Part shown: positions 14,312-26,599 of the stretch, one piece after another | Numbering within the stretch: the first letter of the stretch is position 1 | How the letters are laid out: every line of letters starts with the position of its first letter | Source: Ciona intestinalis | Lineage: Eukaryota > Chordata > Ascidiacea > Phlebobranchia > Cionidae | Length of the DNA stretch: 64,000 nt | Reading direction: 5' to 3' | Assembly: GCF_000224145.3 (NCBI RefSeq) | Contig: NC_020175.2 | Coordinates: forward strand, 1,771,231 to 1,835,230 | The notes under the pieces: generated by a model | What the model was told of the DNA's origin: nothing | Database searches by the model: none | The model's input: only the letters and a program-made list of their open reading frames with translations | Translations under genes and position numbers: made by a program

Positions 14312-17300
14312 ATGTTATCAGCAAGCAACAAACATGATTTAACTCCGAAAGAAACTTTGTTTATTGCAACAGAATGTCATCTTGCATCACTCCAAGATAA
14401 TGATGGTGACACGTAAGTGAGGCTTGCCATATATGAATTATATTTTGCATTAGAAAGACGCACCAATACGCAGAATAATTGGTAATGGCAAAATGTTTTT
14501 GTGAAGTCTTGGCGATATAAAATATAATTTTGAACATAAGCGACTGATAATCAATATTGGTATCTGAATGTCCAATCATCACTTGGCTTCTGAAGTAATT
14601 CTACAAAAACCTTAAAAAGTTATATATTTATATATAAAAATGTTCCGAGGGATTACCAGCGAAAAATTAGAATTTGTATGTAAGCAGAGATGCTCTAGTG
14701 TAATCTAAAGGGAATAGCACCAGAGTTTTGAAAAACAAAAAGGTTATTAAAAAAAAGAGAAACAAAACAGCTGGAGGAAAATAAATTGCCTAGATGACAA
14801 TGCCTGGGAGTTTCTAAATGAAATAGTGCACTTAACTTTAAGCATTTATATTTTCCAAATTAGGCCTACCGAAAAAAAAAATCTTTTATTTTGGATTTAG
14901 TGTAATGAATGCCTCTTTTTCTTTATGAATGAAAAAAATGTACAAAATATTATATTGACTTAATTATGTTTGCTTTTTTATGAAACCTAGCTGCATACCA
15001 GATTTCACTTTTGTTTAAACTTATTTTCAACTCGAAGGACCGACCTTTTTCTAATGAAAATAAAATAACATGTACCAGTAGGACATAATGAACATTTAAT
15101 CAAATGGGGGTAAAAAAATGTTTAATAGAAGAAAAAGTGCTGAGTCAGCGTGGTATGTAGACATGTTCATTTGAAAAATTAGAACACTATAAAGTAGACC
15201 TATATCTATACGTCTTTCAGCAGCTTTTTAGTTTTTTTTAAACTTTGGTGCTACATTAGATGAAATTCAAGCATCTCTGTTCATATCAAAAACTGATCGT
15301 GGTATGGCCCTTTAAACTGTCAGTCTGTCACAATGGTTTATTTGCAATAAATTGAATGATATGTATGTGAATTATTTTTTCCTTTAAAGTTCTAATGTCC
15401 TACCAAGTTACTTGGACTGAAGAATTAATACAACATTAGATTGGAGTATAAGAACTAGGAGATTGACAAATATGGGTTCATGGCCTAAAATATTAGAGAA
15501 ACCTTGTTGTATGGAAATATACATTTTACAGTTTAATATGAATATAATATTTTACAGGCCTCTTCACATATCTATAGTGAGACACGACACACAGAAAAGC
15601 TTGGAACTTATTCGATTGTTTCAAATTTCAAGAAAGAACATTGATATTTTAAACCGATTGATGCAAGTTAGTGTTGTTTGCTTGAATAAACTTTTATCAC
15701 AACTTGTGTTGTAATTTTAAGAGTTTCACTTTAAAGGTATTGATCCGATTTTCTTTGAGGATTTTCAATTAAGTTTTTCCATCGTTATCCTGTAGCATTT
15801 CGCTTAAAGACTGGGCAGAATACAGTGGTTAAATGCTGTTGTAATTTGGCATGTTTGTAAACCATGACGAGATACAAACACAGAAATAAGATATTTATAA
15901 AAAATAAGACTACATATCCAATATTTGGATCAGACCTCTTTAAAGTTAACACCAATATCGTCAATTGTTTGGATGATTTTAATGTTTTGTTATTTTACAA
16001 AAAAATATTAGACCTTGATTGAAGTTTTTATTTACTGACTTTATGTATTTTTTTTTGCAATGGATGGTCCTATGAATCCTATATATTACTCGCGATCTCT
16101 TGCATCATAAATTTGCTTGTAAAATTTTTTGTTTTCTGTATGTATTACATTAAGTTAAGAAAAGCTTAAAGTTATGCAGTTGCTGCAAGCCTGCAACGCT
16201 TGTTTAGTACCTGGTCTGAACTTTTATATGCTAAATTTAGACCAACATTTTTCTTTAGTTTTATCCTATTGCAAGATGTCTGTTTAAAATCCATAGTAGA
16301 TTCAAAGTTCTCCTTATTGCTGTGTCTCAGCTTTTATGAGTTGATATCATTTCATCTTAAATGGATTGTGAGGCTTACTGTTTATTTAACTTTGTGAAAC
16401 AAATGGAAAGGTTACGTGTCTTAACACCAAACTTATAAAATTGTCTTAACAGATCAACTTATAAATATATATGTTTAATTATTTCAGACCCCACTTCATT
16501 TGGCGGTAATTACAAGCCAATGTGAGGTGGTTGATGGTTTATTGAACTGTGCAGCAAATCCGAATGTATTGGATAGATTTGGTTGCAATGTTGCTCATAT
16601 TGCTGCAAAATACAACTCATTAACATGCCTTCAATCTGTTTTTAAATATTCAAAGTTTCCGTTGGATATCGAAAAGATCAATTTGGAAGGTAACAAAGCT
16701 TAGTTTATTAATTGAACACTGTGCTCATAATCTTTATTTTGACTAGGCCTTACATTTAAATTTCCCTAAATGATACAAGTTAAATTTTAGATTAATCGCA
16801 ATATATCACTAGCCAAGAATCCACCTATGTTAATTCGTTCTACACATTACTCTAAATGTAGATACATATTTAAATGTGCTTAAAGTCAAATAACAATAAG
16901 TTTAGATGTTACCGTTATGGTATGCAAAATTAAAACATACTCACATTAATGTTTTATATAGGTGTCACGGCTTTACATGTTGCTGTACAAAACAATTCAA
17001 TCAATGTGCTCAAGCAGTTGTTGCAACACGGTGCCAATATAGATGTGAAGGTACTTTTATTATAATGTGATTATTGTAATAAATTGTTTGCTGGTAAAAT
17101 TAAGCAGAAGGCTACATATGTTGTAGCTTGTAGGCTATTTAATATTCACACATTGTAAATTCCATTCCTCTTAAAGTTTTTAGTTTTGCGTCTCAATGTT
17201 TCAGGACAACAAAAGTGGACGCTCAGCGCTTATATATGCAATTGAATCTGACAATGTTATTATTGTGGAGTTATTACTTGAGGTATTTACACATTCTTTT

Positions 17301-20300
17301 GACAAGCTTGTTTTAGACACCTTTTGATATAACCAATATAGTTGCAATTCCTTTTTATACTTGTTGTTGATTATCTATCCTAAAAATATTGTTTTTTAAC
17401 ATTGTTTTTTTTTTGTGCTATTAAAAGAAATATCAGTATTGTTATGATGAAAATGAAAATGTGTGAGATCTACTGTTTTTAACCAAAAATTCGTGATACA
17501 ATCTTTTTAAAAAGTTGTTTTGTTTAAAAGCAAGGTGCAAGTGTGTGTGAACAAACATACAGTGGTGATACAGCTCTTCATATTGCAAGTGGTCGTGCTG
17601 TACAAAGTATTATTCGTCTTTTATTAAGAAAAGGAGCAGACGCAACAAACCGAAATCTTCCAAATGAGGATCTTCACTTTTTTAGTCCTGATTCTCAGGT
17701 ATGTTTTGTTAATTGCTGTAATTCATTTGTTCATTTTATTTTTGTGATAAACAGTTAAATACATTTTTTCAAAAATAAATATATGTATATAGACGTTATA
17801 AACACTATATATACATATATAATATACATTCTGTCCCAAAATAAGCCCGATATTTATTTATTAGGTTAAGTTGCTTCTTTCTAAACGTCTGGACCAAGTG
17901 CAGTAAACTTTACAGTAAATCTTTGGGGATACAAATCAACTATCAAAAGTGTTTGTGAATTACTGTAGTAGACCACTCGGATAAATTAATTTGCAACCCA
18001 TTTTTATTCACAACTAAGTGGTCAACATACAATGTGTCGATTGACAATTGGTACTACCCATTTTTTAAAAAAAAACATTTAATTCATATTATTTAATAAA
18101 CTAAGCATAATTGCTGTTTCTTACCTAAAACATATTTGTTTTTAACTTTCAGCTTCAGACGTTGCAGATGATACAAGCTGGTATGACCAATGGAGATAAA
18201 CAAAATGCACAACTAATGCGAAGTATGAGTTGTCCAACAACTCCATCTGAACCAAAATGTAATTTTAATTTCATATTATATGAAATTTTAATGTCAGAGT
18301 CTGGAACATCTTAGTAATTAAAACACTTGTTGTGTGATAAACCATAATGGCAAAGTTAAATGTGTTATTACCTCTTAGCATATATATATAATAGTAATGT
18401 TAAAAAGAAAAAGCCATTTTACATTGTTGAACATAATTGGATTATTAAATCATCAAATGATTAAAATGTGTTGTGTGAGTTTCACGTTAACTTTTTTACA
18501 GCCATGTCACATAAATCAATAATGGGAAAACATCAACTTGAAAATGAAAATCAAGATGAGAGGTAATATGTTCAGTAAACCATAACTGTAAATAATGTTA
18601 AATTAACCAATCTACATATTTTAGACTACTTTTGTCAGAATTTGAGTGACCCATTTATGTTAATTTGCCAACAAAGTAACTTTCCATACAAACTCTTATT
18701 ACTACTTTTTAGCGAAATTTCAATCAAGAGAAACAGACTTGAAGTCCTTAAAAAAGGTGAGACAAAAGATCACATTTATTTTATAAATATTTCCTCAGGT
18801 GTGCCATAAAACTAAAATTTACTGGCAACATTTTATATAAAAAATGTTGGTATATGTTTTGTAAAATTGTTAAGTATTGAACCTTGGATTTCCCTTTTTC
18901 CCTAACAATGCTTTAAATTTCCCATAAAACAGTTTTTTGACCATCATTGTATGATAAACAAAAATTGTTTTTTGTTGTTCCTCCAGACTGGAAAAAATTG
19001 TTTTTTGTTAATTTTGTTTTTTATTACTCCACTTGACTATATTATTTATGTACTAACCTTCACTTTTTGCTTTAGAAATGAATTCTCAAATTCTTGGTTC
19101 ATCTGGTTCTACAATCTCCACGAATAAAACTGAATTAAACGAGGATTCAACCACAGACAAGCGTTCCATCTTCCCTTGCATAAAACCATTTGGGTTTTCA
19201 AGTTATTCGTCCATCTTACCTCCCCCTCCCCCCATCTTATCATCAGGAAGAGCTGCTTATCTTCCCCCACAATTTTATAAAGAAGAATTATTCAGAAAGT
19301 GCATCCAAGATAGAAATGTTATGAAGGTTCTTTTTTAAAACAAATTTACATTTTTCTACAAGTAACTCACAATCGGACATGGGATTTTGCTACAGTTTTA
19401 CCATGTATATACTGACTTGGCCTATGCATGTGTATATGTACAAAATGTTAGTTATTATTTATACACAATTTGATATAATTTACAAAGAAATGCTTTTTGG
19501 TTTAAATTCCTTCACCATATACTTTATTTAACAGATTTATACTAACCCTTATTAATTTATTGTTTTGCAGACGAGTGTTTCTCCGTTCCTTATTATTCCG
19601 AAGCAGGAAAAAGGTTTTACTTTTTTTTAAATTTTCTAAATAAATATAATATAACATGTTGTTAGTATAAAATTTTTAACAAATTAAGCATTAGTAATGT
19701 AATGTAATTTACTTTATGCTCGTGTGGCCAGAAAACGACAGTCGTTATAACACGGGTGTTCATACACTTCCTGCCAGCTCACGAATTACTGTGTATGTTA
19801 CTTTGTGGGTGATTATTTTTTTTTATTAATGGCTGATAATTATCGAATTTGCACAACCCATTAGTGGTTGGAGCAATTGCCATTAAGTGTCTTGCCCAAG
19901 GACACATACGCTCATAATGGTAGCAGCGACGAGCCTTGAACCCATTACCCCTGGGTTACAGGCAGGCGCGCAAACTACTTTGCCACAGCCACAGAAGAAT
20001 TCCATAAATAAGTTTCAATCATTAAAACGCCAATGTTAAAAAATGTTTTCCAAAAATGAGTTTCAGACCCCATGCTATCATAAAAAAACCTTAAAGACAT
20101 TTGCTTTACCATCATGCTTTTGTTAGGAAATATATTACTTAAAACAAAAAAGTTTATATTCAATACAAATATTATAATCACAACCAATATATTTCAGATG
20201 TTTCTCCAACAACAAGTGAAGCTCCAATTCCATCTCCAACATCTACATGTAATGAATATAAAATTGAAAATTGTCAAAGTGATGTTCGTGGTCAGGTAAG

Positions 20301-23300
20301 TTTAGTAACATTCTGTAGTTTAACATTTTTTATCAACTTTCTTTATTTAAATGCTGTGTCCATTTTCTGGGCACAGTTCAAAGGTTAGGAAACATAAGCA
20401 TATGTATGCTTGACAGCGCCTCTCGTGCAAGATTGTGCTTTTCCATGAAAATAATTTATGATACGGCTGTTTTGTGAATAATATTTGATTATAATATCAT
20501 CCAACTATAAGTATAACGATTATTCTTTACATTTTTTATTATACACCAGTACTATATTACCCGTGGGTCGGAGACCAAAAGTTGTTTCTATTAAGTTGGG
20601 TTGCATAATACAATAAATATAAAGCGTTTTATTCGCTTTGGAAAAGCAAAAACTTTTAATTATAATTGTACTTGTGTATTTTGTTTAAAGATTATACCAA
20701 AACAAGAAGGTAAAACATCTCCTGCGTTAACTAAGCCCACTCTACCAATCATGACTCAATATAGAAGACAAGCTGAGCGTTCCATGGTAAGATAATCAGA
20801 CAACCAGTGTCCAGTGTCTATATTTCTTAAAAAATTACAACTGTGTACTAATCCATGTAAATATACATCATTATATTCATTTGTATTCTGAATTAGTTTC
20901 AGGTTCCCTAACCATCACATTAACCCTTGTTTTATTTTTCCTATTAAAATGTCAACTTTGAATTGTCATCGTCAGTATACCATTTGATTAAATTTAAATC
21001 AAATCACTTGCTAGAAAACAGCTTAACTTGAATGATAAAAAATTTAGGAAAACAAAAGATGTATAGCTTTTAAGGGTTCTATTTCGAAATTTTAAATCAC
21101 TTTATAGTGAGTAAAACTTCAAAATATAACCTTACAGTCACTACCTGGAAGTCCAAACCCTTCAGATGAAGCTTTGTTCCAAGTTGCAAGGGAAGGACTT
21201 GCAGTTGCCGCGATGCCTTCGTTGTCAACATCCAACTCTTTAGATTTTATAACTCAAGCCAACACTGTTCCATCGAAAATTCGACCAGCTAGACAAGCAG
21301 AGATAAAATCAAAAACAAATGAACTGCAGAAACTTGCATTGCAAGGGTTAGCTGTTGCTGCCATGAAAGGTATATTAGGTTTCTTACACATATGTACTCC
21401 TATTAAATCTTTTTTATTTTTATTAAACAGTCTTTTGGTTGTTATTTTCATATTAAATGTTTTACTAAACCATAAAGGTAGCTGGTTTTTTGGTTATAGG
21501 AATTATTTATTAACCTAGTTTAGATGGAATGGAATGATAGTCAAAAACAGGGGACATTAGTGAATTTAGACAATGTAAAGGAATTTATTTATGTTGTTTC
21601 AAGTTTTAAATATGTATTTTTTAATCAGAAATGAAACATGAAATCGTTGAAAAGTCACGTGGCACCGAGTATAATGAAATCTACCGACGACCACTTGAAC
21701 ACTTTATTTCTAAAGATGGAAGAAAATCAAGTACTTCGTTTGGTATTCCTTCACAACTGCAAGGCACAGCAAGACAATCTCCAATTGAACCATCACTTCT
21801 TCTCCTTGCACAAGCCAGTGTTGTTCAACCAGGTGTAGCCCAAGCTATATCTGTATTTAATGGAAATGTTAATGAAACTGTAGCAGATGATGCATCAAGC
21901 AAGCGTGAAGATCATCAAATATCAGTTGAAACAAAACAGAGTCTTCGAGAAGTCATTTTGGAAAAGAAAAAGTCAATGGAACCAAAGGTTTTGCCATTTT
22001 TCTGTTTTAATAAAAACATTGTCATTAGATAAGGTATGGCTTGAAATTCAAAGAAACTGGCAGATAATAAGCTGTTTTGAGCTGCTTCAAAGTTCTGTTT
22101 TATATATCTGACATCCACTCAATAATATTTTATTTCACAGATTCCTGTTTCGTACACAACAGTACAAACTGCATCCAACCAAACACATATTAGTGTTGAG
22201 ATTGTGAGACCTAATATACCAACATCGCTTGAAACCAATGTCAAAAGTAAGTTACCACAATGCAACAGTTTAAATTTGGCTGTAATATTAGGAATTCTGT
22301 TAAAGATGATGCATCAAACAAATGTTAAGATCGTCACTGCAGCGCTGTGAAAAAGGCTTCATTTTACTGTTGATTTTAAAATTCATTAAATGCAAATTAT
22401 TTACGTTGATAATATTTTACAGCAGAAAACACAGAGGATGTAACGGTTCCACTACAACAAAACGAAAGTTTAAAATCTGCTTCATCCGGTTAGTAGGTCT
22501 AGTCAAATACATAGATATTCTGATTTAGAAGAATACGCTGTTAGTATAGTAGGTTGGGGTTGACAGGACACCTTCAGAACAAATCCGAATATCCTAGTTG
22601 TGTTTCAAACAAGTAACACAGTCTATGAAAGTTGTGAGAATAGGCTTTTTTAATTCTTTGAATGTTCTTTGTTTACTACAAAATAGGACATGAAAATAGA
22701 ATGAAAAGGTGTTCTATATTCCCCCTACTATATATTAGAACTTTTTTACTGGTACTTCTATTTGGTTAAAGGAAAATCTTATTTTTTTATCATAGTAGAG
22801 TTTGGTAAAGTTATTGCCCAGTCCAAACAAAAAAGGATTTACTTTATTCCAGAAACTTCTGCAACAGATGATTCCTTGCAAGACATCCGTCAACGACTTG
22901 TTCAGTTAAATTATGAAATCCAACATTTGTTAAGTCCTTCTTCTGATCGACCTAACCCTGCAGATACTCAGCAAAGAATGTCGACTTATTCTGCGGAATA
23001 TGCACGACTTTGTCAGAAAGCAAAGGAATTGAGCAAGAACACGATGGTTTCAGCTGAGCCAGTGGAAACATCTGCAGCTTATTCACCTCAAAAACCAGTA
23101 AATCCATTGTATCCAGTTGCGTCTATACGACCGGTTCATCAGACAGTGTTTCCCCACTCACCACAGTTGGTGTTACATCCTCAACTTATGAGTCCACAAC
23201 TCCCAATGCCATTACATTATCCTTATATGGTACCAAACTATTCAGTAATGCCAGGTAAACATTACCCATCACCTATGTATTATCTTGATTATAGAAGACA

Positions 23301-24462
23301 AGTGCCAACCATGCCTACCACCCATTTGTGGCAAAATCCTGTTACTTCCGTACCTCAAAAATCAGCAGTCGTTGCTACAGTTAAAGTATTAAACACTCAC
23401 GCTAAAAAATCTTTCAAACCGGGACAACCAAGTTCAGAAACTGATGAAGCAAAACTAATTAAACCAGTTCACCAAGTTCCTAACTTTCCACAAGAAAGCT
23501 ACGCACTTCCTCAGTCAAGTCAAACTGTATCGATGACCACAGCTCATACCACCACAACAAGCATTTTACATAAGAAGCCCATGGCAGCTGTGATTGCCAT
23601 ACCAAAACTAGAGGTTTGTATCAGTTAGTTGTTTATAAGTAATAAAGTTTAATTTGTTTGCTACTTTAATATTCTAATGTCTAGTGTAGACATGTGTGTT
23701 TTTGGACAAGATGCAAACAGTAATTGCTCCAATTCAGTGGCTACATTAGGTTGCAAAACTGCCAGTTACATAAGAAACTAAAACGCCAAAACACTGTCCA
23801 AAGTAGAAGACACTCCTGTTATAACATCACTGTTATGTCAGGCTTTGTAATGTATTAAAGTAATTTGTTTAATACATTATCCAGGTAGGGGAAGATCAAC
23901 CTTTGAACTTGTCCAAGAAGGAGGAACAACCCCTCAATCTTCAAACTTCTGGTTGGAATTCACGGATGACACACACATTATCTACACCGGTAAGCTTCTT
24001 TCTAATTTTCAGATTATTATTTTGTCAAAAAATGCTTATGTCTCATCTTTATGAGCTTTGGTGTAACGTTCACGCATTTTAATCAATAATTTCTATACTT
24101 CTGTTTTAACTTCTAGAAAGTTCTAATTCCGTTGTTTTTATTGTTTGATTTTGTGTACCAGATAATATTTAAAGATTGGTTTACTCTTTAGTTCAATTTA
24201 AATGAACAGATATATTAACAAGCACATTTATTTCAGTCTGCTGTTGAAAGTGCTTCTTCGAAAATGCAATCATACTATAAGTAACAAATTAAAGATATAT
24301 GTGGTAAGTCTAAAGTGTAGTAATACAAGACTTATGTTTATCTTTAATAAATCAGGTTTTTTTTTCAGTGAAATTCAGTATATGAACCAGATCTTAAAAA
24401 GTGTTAAAGGTAACCAAGAACTGCAGAAGTTCAACTCAACTGAAACTTCTACTTTTTTTTAA
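14312..24462 (+). CDS. BCL3: BCL3-like nuclear I-kappa-B protein with ankyrin repeats and long C-terminal extension
   Basis: Ankyrin cofactor that binds NF-kB p50/p52 dimers in the nucleus. Exons read in phase: 14312-14412, 15558-15666, 16488-16689, 16962-17050, 17205-17282, 17531-17698, 18153-18258, 18502-18562, 18713-18756, 19076-19326, 19571-19613, 20198-20295, 20691-20786, 21138-21369, 21629-21987, 22141-22246, 22423-22488, 22853-23613, 23885-23989, 24237-24280, 24369-24462, giving about 1070 residues. Residues about 33-250 form ankyrin repeats; DGDTPLHI, QTPLHLAVIT, KSGRSALIYA and YSGDTALHIASGR align closely with remembered human BCL3. The rest is Pro/Ser-rich: PPPPP in exon 10, GLAVAAM twice, and PLNLS near the end. 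Human BCL3 is about 450 residues, so the tail is unusually long. The last junction (24280/24369) uses a GTAACA donor; without it translation would stop at TAA 24282-24284. Confidence 0.85.
19696..19990 (-). mobile_element. tRNA-derived SINE (Cics-1-like)
   Basis: Read on the minus strand, the head has an A-box-like TGGCAAAGTAG and a B box GGTTCAAGGCTC about 40 bases later, then GTGTCCTTGGGCAAGACACTT, an A/T-rich middle and a tail with CTGTCGTTTTCTGGCC. Pol III boxes at the 5' end identify a tRNA-derived SINE. It sits between exons 11 and 12 of the BCL3-like gene. The resemblance to Ciona Cics-1 is from memory. Confidence 0.75.
22545..22734 (+). mobile_element. MITE, type A core, diverged
   Basis: About 190 bp starting TATAGTAGGTTGGGG and ending CCCCCTACTATA, located between exons 17 and 18 of the BCL3-like gene. 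The core retains 'aattctttgaatgttctttg'. More diverged in its terminal repeats than the copies right of 43 kb. Confidence 0.75.
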
Positions 24463-24929
24463 GAATTAGAACGTCTCAACACAATATGGCTGAGTGGCGT
24501 GATGAACAAACTGTTGTTATTGTATAACAGTGTAAAATATGCAATTGCACATCTGATCAAAAAGCAGATAGATATTTAATGATACAATGTTTATTTATTT
24601 ATTTTGTAATACATCATATATATTTAGTAATAGTAACAGTGGAATGACACTCAATGAAGATGTGATTATCGTTTCGATAAAAACACATATAAAATAACAA
24701 ATTTATGTTTTTTTCTTTTGCCATATTGACATGATACAGCTATGGTTTGATGATTGTAGCTTTTATATGTAACTGATTTTGTAAAATCCTGTAGTTTATG
24801 TTATATTAAAGTTTCATAAATTAAATTTGGTTACTTGTATAACGAAGTGTGAGAAAAAGTTAATCTCATTAAGGAAACCACCAAGTTGAGTGATTTTATT
24901 GAAAGTAGAAAAATCCTGCACTAATAACT

Positions 24930-25470
24930 TTTATGTTAAAAAGTATATAAATCATATGAATATTAAATTTTTAAAATTTTTAGAAAAATATTGCTTACGA
25001 ATGTATCTATGTAGGTCACTAGCCTGTGTTACTCCCATTGAAAAAAAATTCAAAAAATAAAAGAAAAAAAACTATACTTTTCCCCAGAACTTTTTTAGTC
25101 AGTACGTATTTATTAGAGCTTGTCTTGTATTTATTCCTGGCCACTGCGCAATAGCGCCCGTTAGAAATATATCAATCGGAACGAATATATCACGACACCG
25201 GGAGCTATTGCGCCGAAACACTACTACGCATGCGCAGTAGGTCGAAACAAATACGATATAAGCTCTAAAAAACACGTACCGACTAAAAAAGTTCTGGGGA
25301 AATATAACTTCTTTTTTTTAATGGGAATACCCAAAGTTCATAGAAATGATTTCTTTGGACTTTGGGAATAACATGCTAGTGACCTACATAGTTGCATGCG
25401 TAAGTAATAATTTCATGAAAACTTTTGAAAATTTAATACTCATATGATTCAAGTTATGTCCATACTTTTT
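24930..25470. mobile_element. Long palindromic MITE with extended terminal inverted repeats
   Basis: The left arm around 24951-25025 (containing CTATGTAGGTCACTAGC) is complementary to the right arm around 25365-25450 (GCTAGTGACCTACATAG), and complementarity extends further through 'aatcatatga' and 'ttacttacg' segments. The centre also pairs, for example AGCTCTAA/TTAGAGCT and AACTTTTTTAGTC/GACTAAAAAAGTT. No transposase frame is present, so it is non-autonomous and could fold into a near-complete hairpin. Outer boundaries are approximate. Confidence 0.75.
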
Positions 25471-25894
25471 TATGTTTAACAACCATTCCCACACTTTTAT
25501 AAGGAAATTAAATTAATGTTTTTTTTAGTTATTACGTAGCACTATAACATATTCAAAGATAGAGCAGTAGAAAATTCTATATACATGCTTTTTTATGACG
25601 AATATTATTATTTATCATTTATATTGTTTTGAATTAATAAATACAATTTTATTGTGGAATGGTTAGGCCTAACGCTGGGGTCTATAGTTAGTACAGTGCC
25701 TAAAGTTTATGTTAGTAGCACGGGTAGAAGGGAGCGAAAGTGGCCGCTATAATTTTTGCATTCTCGGATCACCTTGGTCAACCAGCACTTGTAAATTATA
25801 AGTAAAAAGCTTTTTAGTAGTACTTACTTTATCTGGGCTACATATAATATAAAAATTAATAAAACTTAAATCATGTTTTTAAATTTTCAAATAT

Positions 25895-26560
25895 TTTCGC
25901 GAAAATATAACTTACGCGTATTTATGTAGGTCACTAGCATGTTATTCCTAATAAAAATTAATAAATGAAGTAAGATTTTTCCTGGCGGTACGTCTTTATT
26001 ATTATTTTTTAAATCTTTATGGGTGAGGTCTTTATCAGATTTGGCCAATTACCCCAACACCCGAAAAGCCCTCCTTCTTGCGAGCGGTGGCGCGACGCGT
26101 ATTATATTAGCACCACTTTTTAAGTTTAAGTTTTTAAGTGCCTAAGCGTTACCAAACTTTTTAACTTTGTGTATGATTGTTATTACAACCCATTAGTGAC
26201 CTTTACAATTTGTACAACCCATTAGTGACCGCTGGGTTGAAGCAATGTCCGATAAGTGTCTTACCCATTACCCAAGGACACATACGCCGGATCAGTGTTA
26301 GTATCGCCGTAGAGCATCGAATCAGGGACACTTTGGTTTCGATGCAGACGGCTAAACCACTGAGCCATGGCGCCGGACTGTACGTCTGTATTAGAGCTCG
26401 TATTGAATTTGTTCTGACCTACTGTTCAAGTGCAGTAGCGTGTCGGCGCATGAGCAATAGCGCCCGGTACAAATATATCAATCGAAACAAATATATAACG
26501 AAACCGCTACAAATATACAAACTGGAACGAATATATCACTACACCGAAGTTGTGTATCAA
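25895..26560. mobile_element. Second copy of the palindromic MITE, split by a SINE
   Basis: 25900-26001 repeats the arm with GTAGGTCACTAGCATG and 26380-26560 continues with the inner segment (AGAGCTCGTATTG, AATAGCGCCCGG, AATATATCAATCG) seen in the copy at 25130-25200. The two parts are separated by the SINE at 26002-26379. The far arm is not recognisable, so the copy is incomplete. Confidence 0.65.
26002..26379 (-). mobile_element. tRNA-derived SINE with target-site duplication
   Basis: Flanked by GTACGTCTTTATTA (25988-26001) and GTACGTCTGTATTA (26380-26393), a 14-bp duplication with one mismatch, typical of LINE-mediated insertion. On the minus strand the head reads ATGGCTCAGTGGTTTAGC (near-perfect A box TGGCTCAGTGG) and then GATTCGATGCT (B box), followed by the GTGTCCTTGGGTAATGGGTA block shared with the copy at 19696. 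The mobile insert lies inside a MITE. Confidence 0.8.
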
Positions 26561-26599
26561 AAGTCACTAAAAAGGTCAGTAAATAAATGTTCACATACC

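Noticed and set aside
21174-22111. Extra frames overlapping BCL3-like exons 14 and 15
   Set aside because: Shadow or read-through frames of exons whose phase and splice sites are clear.
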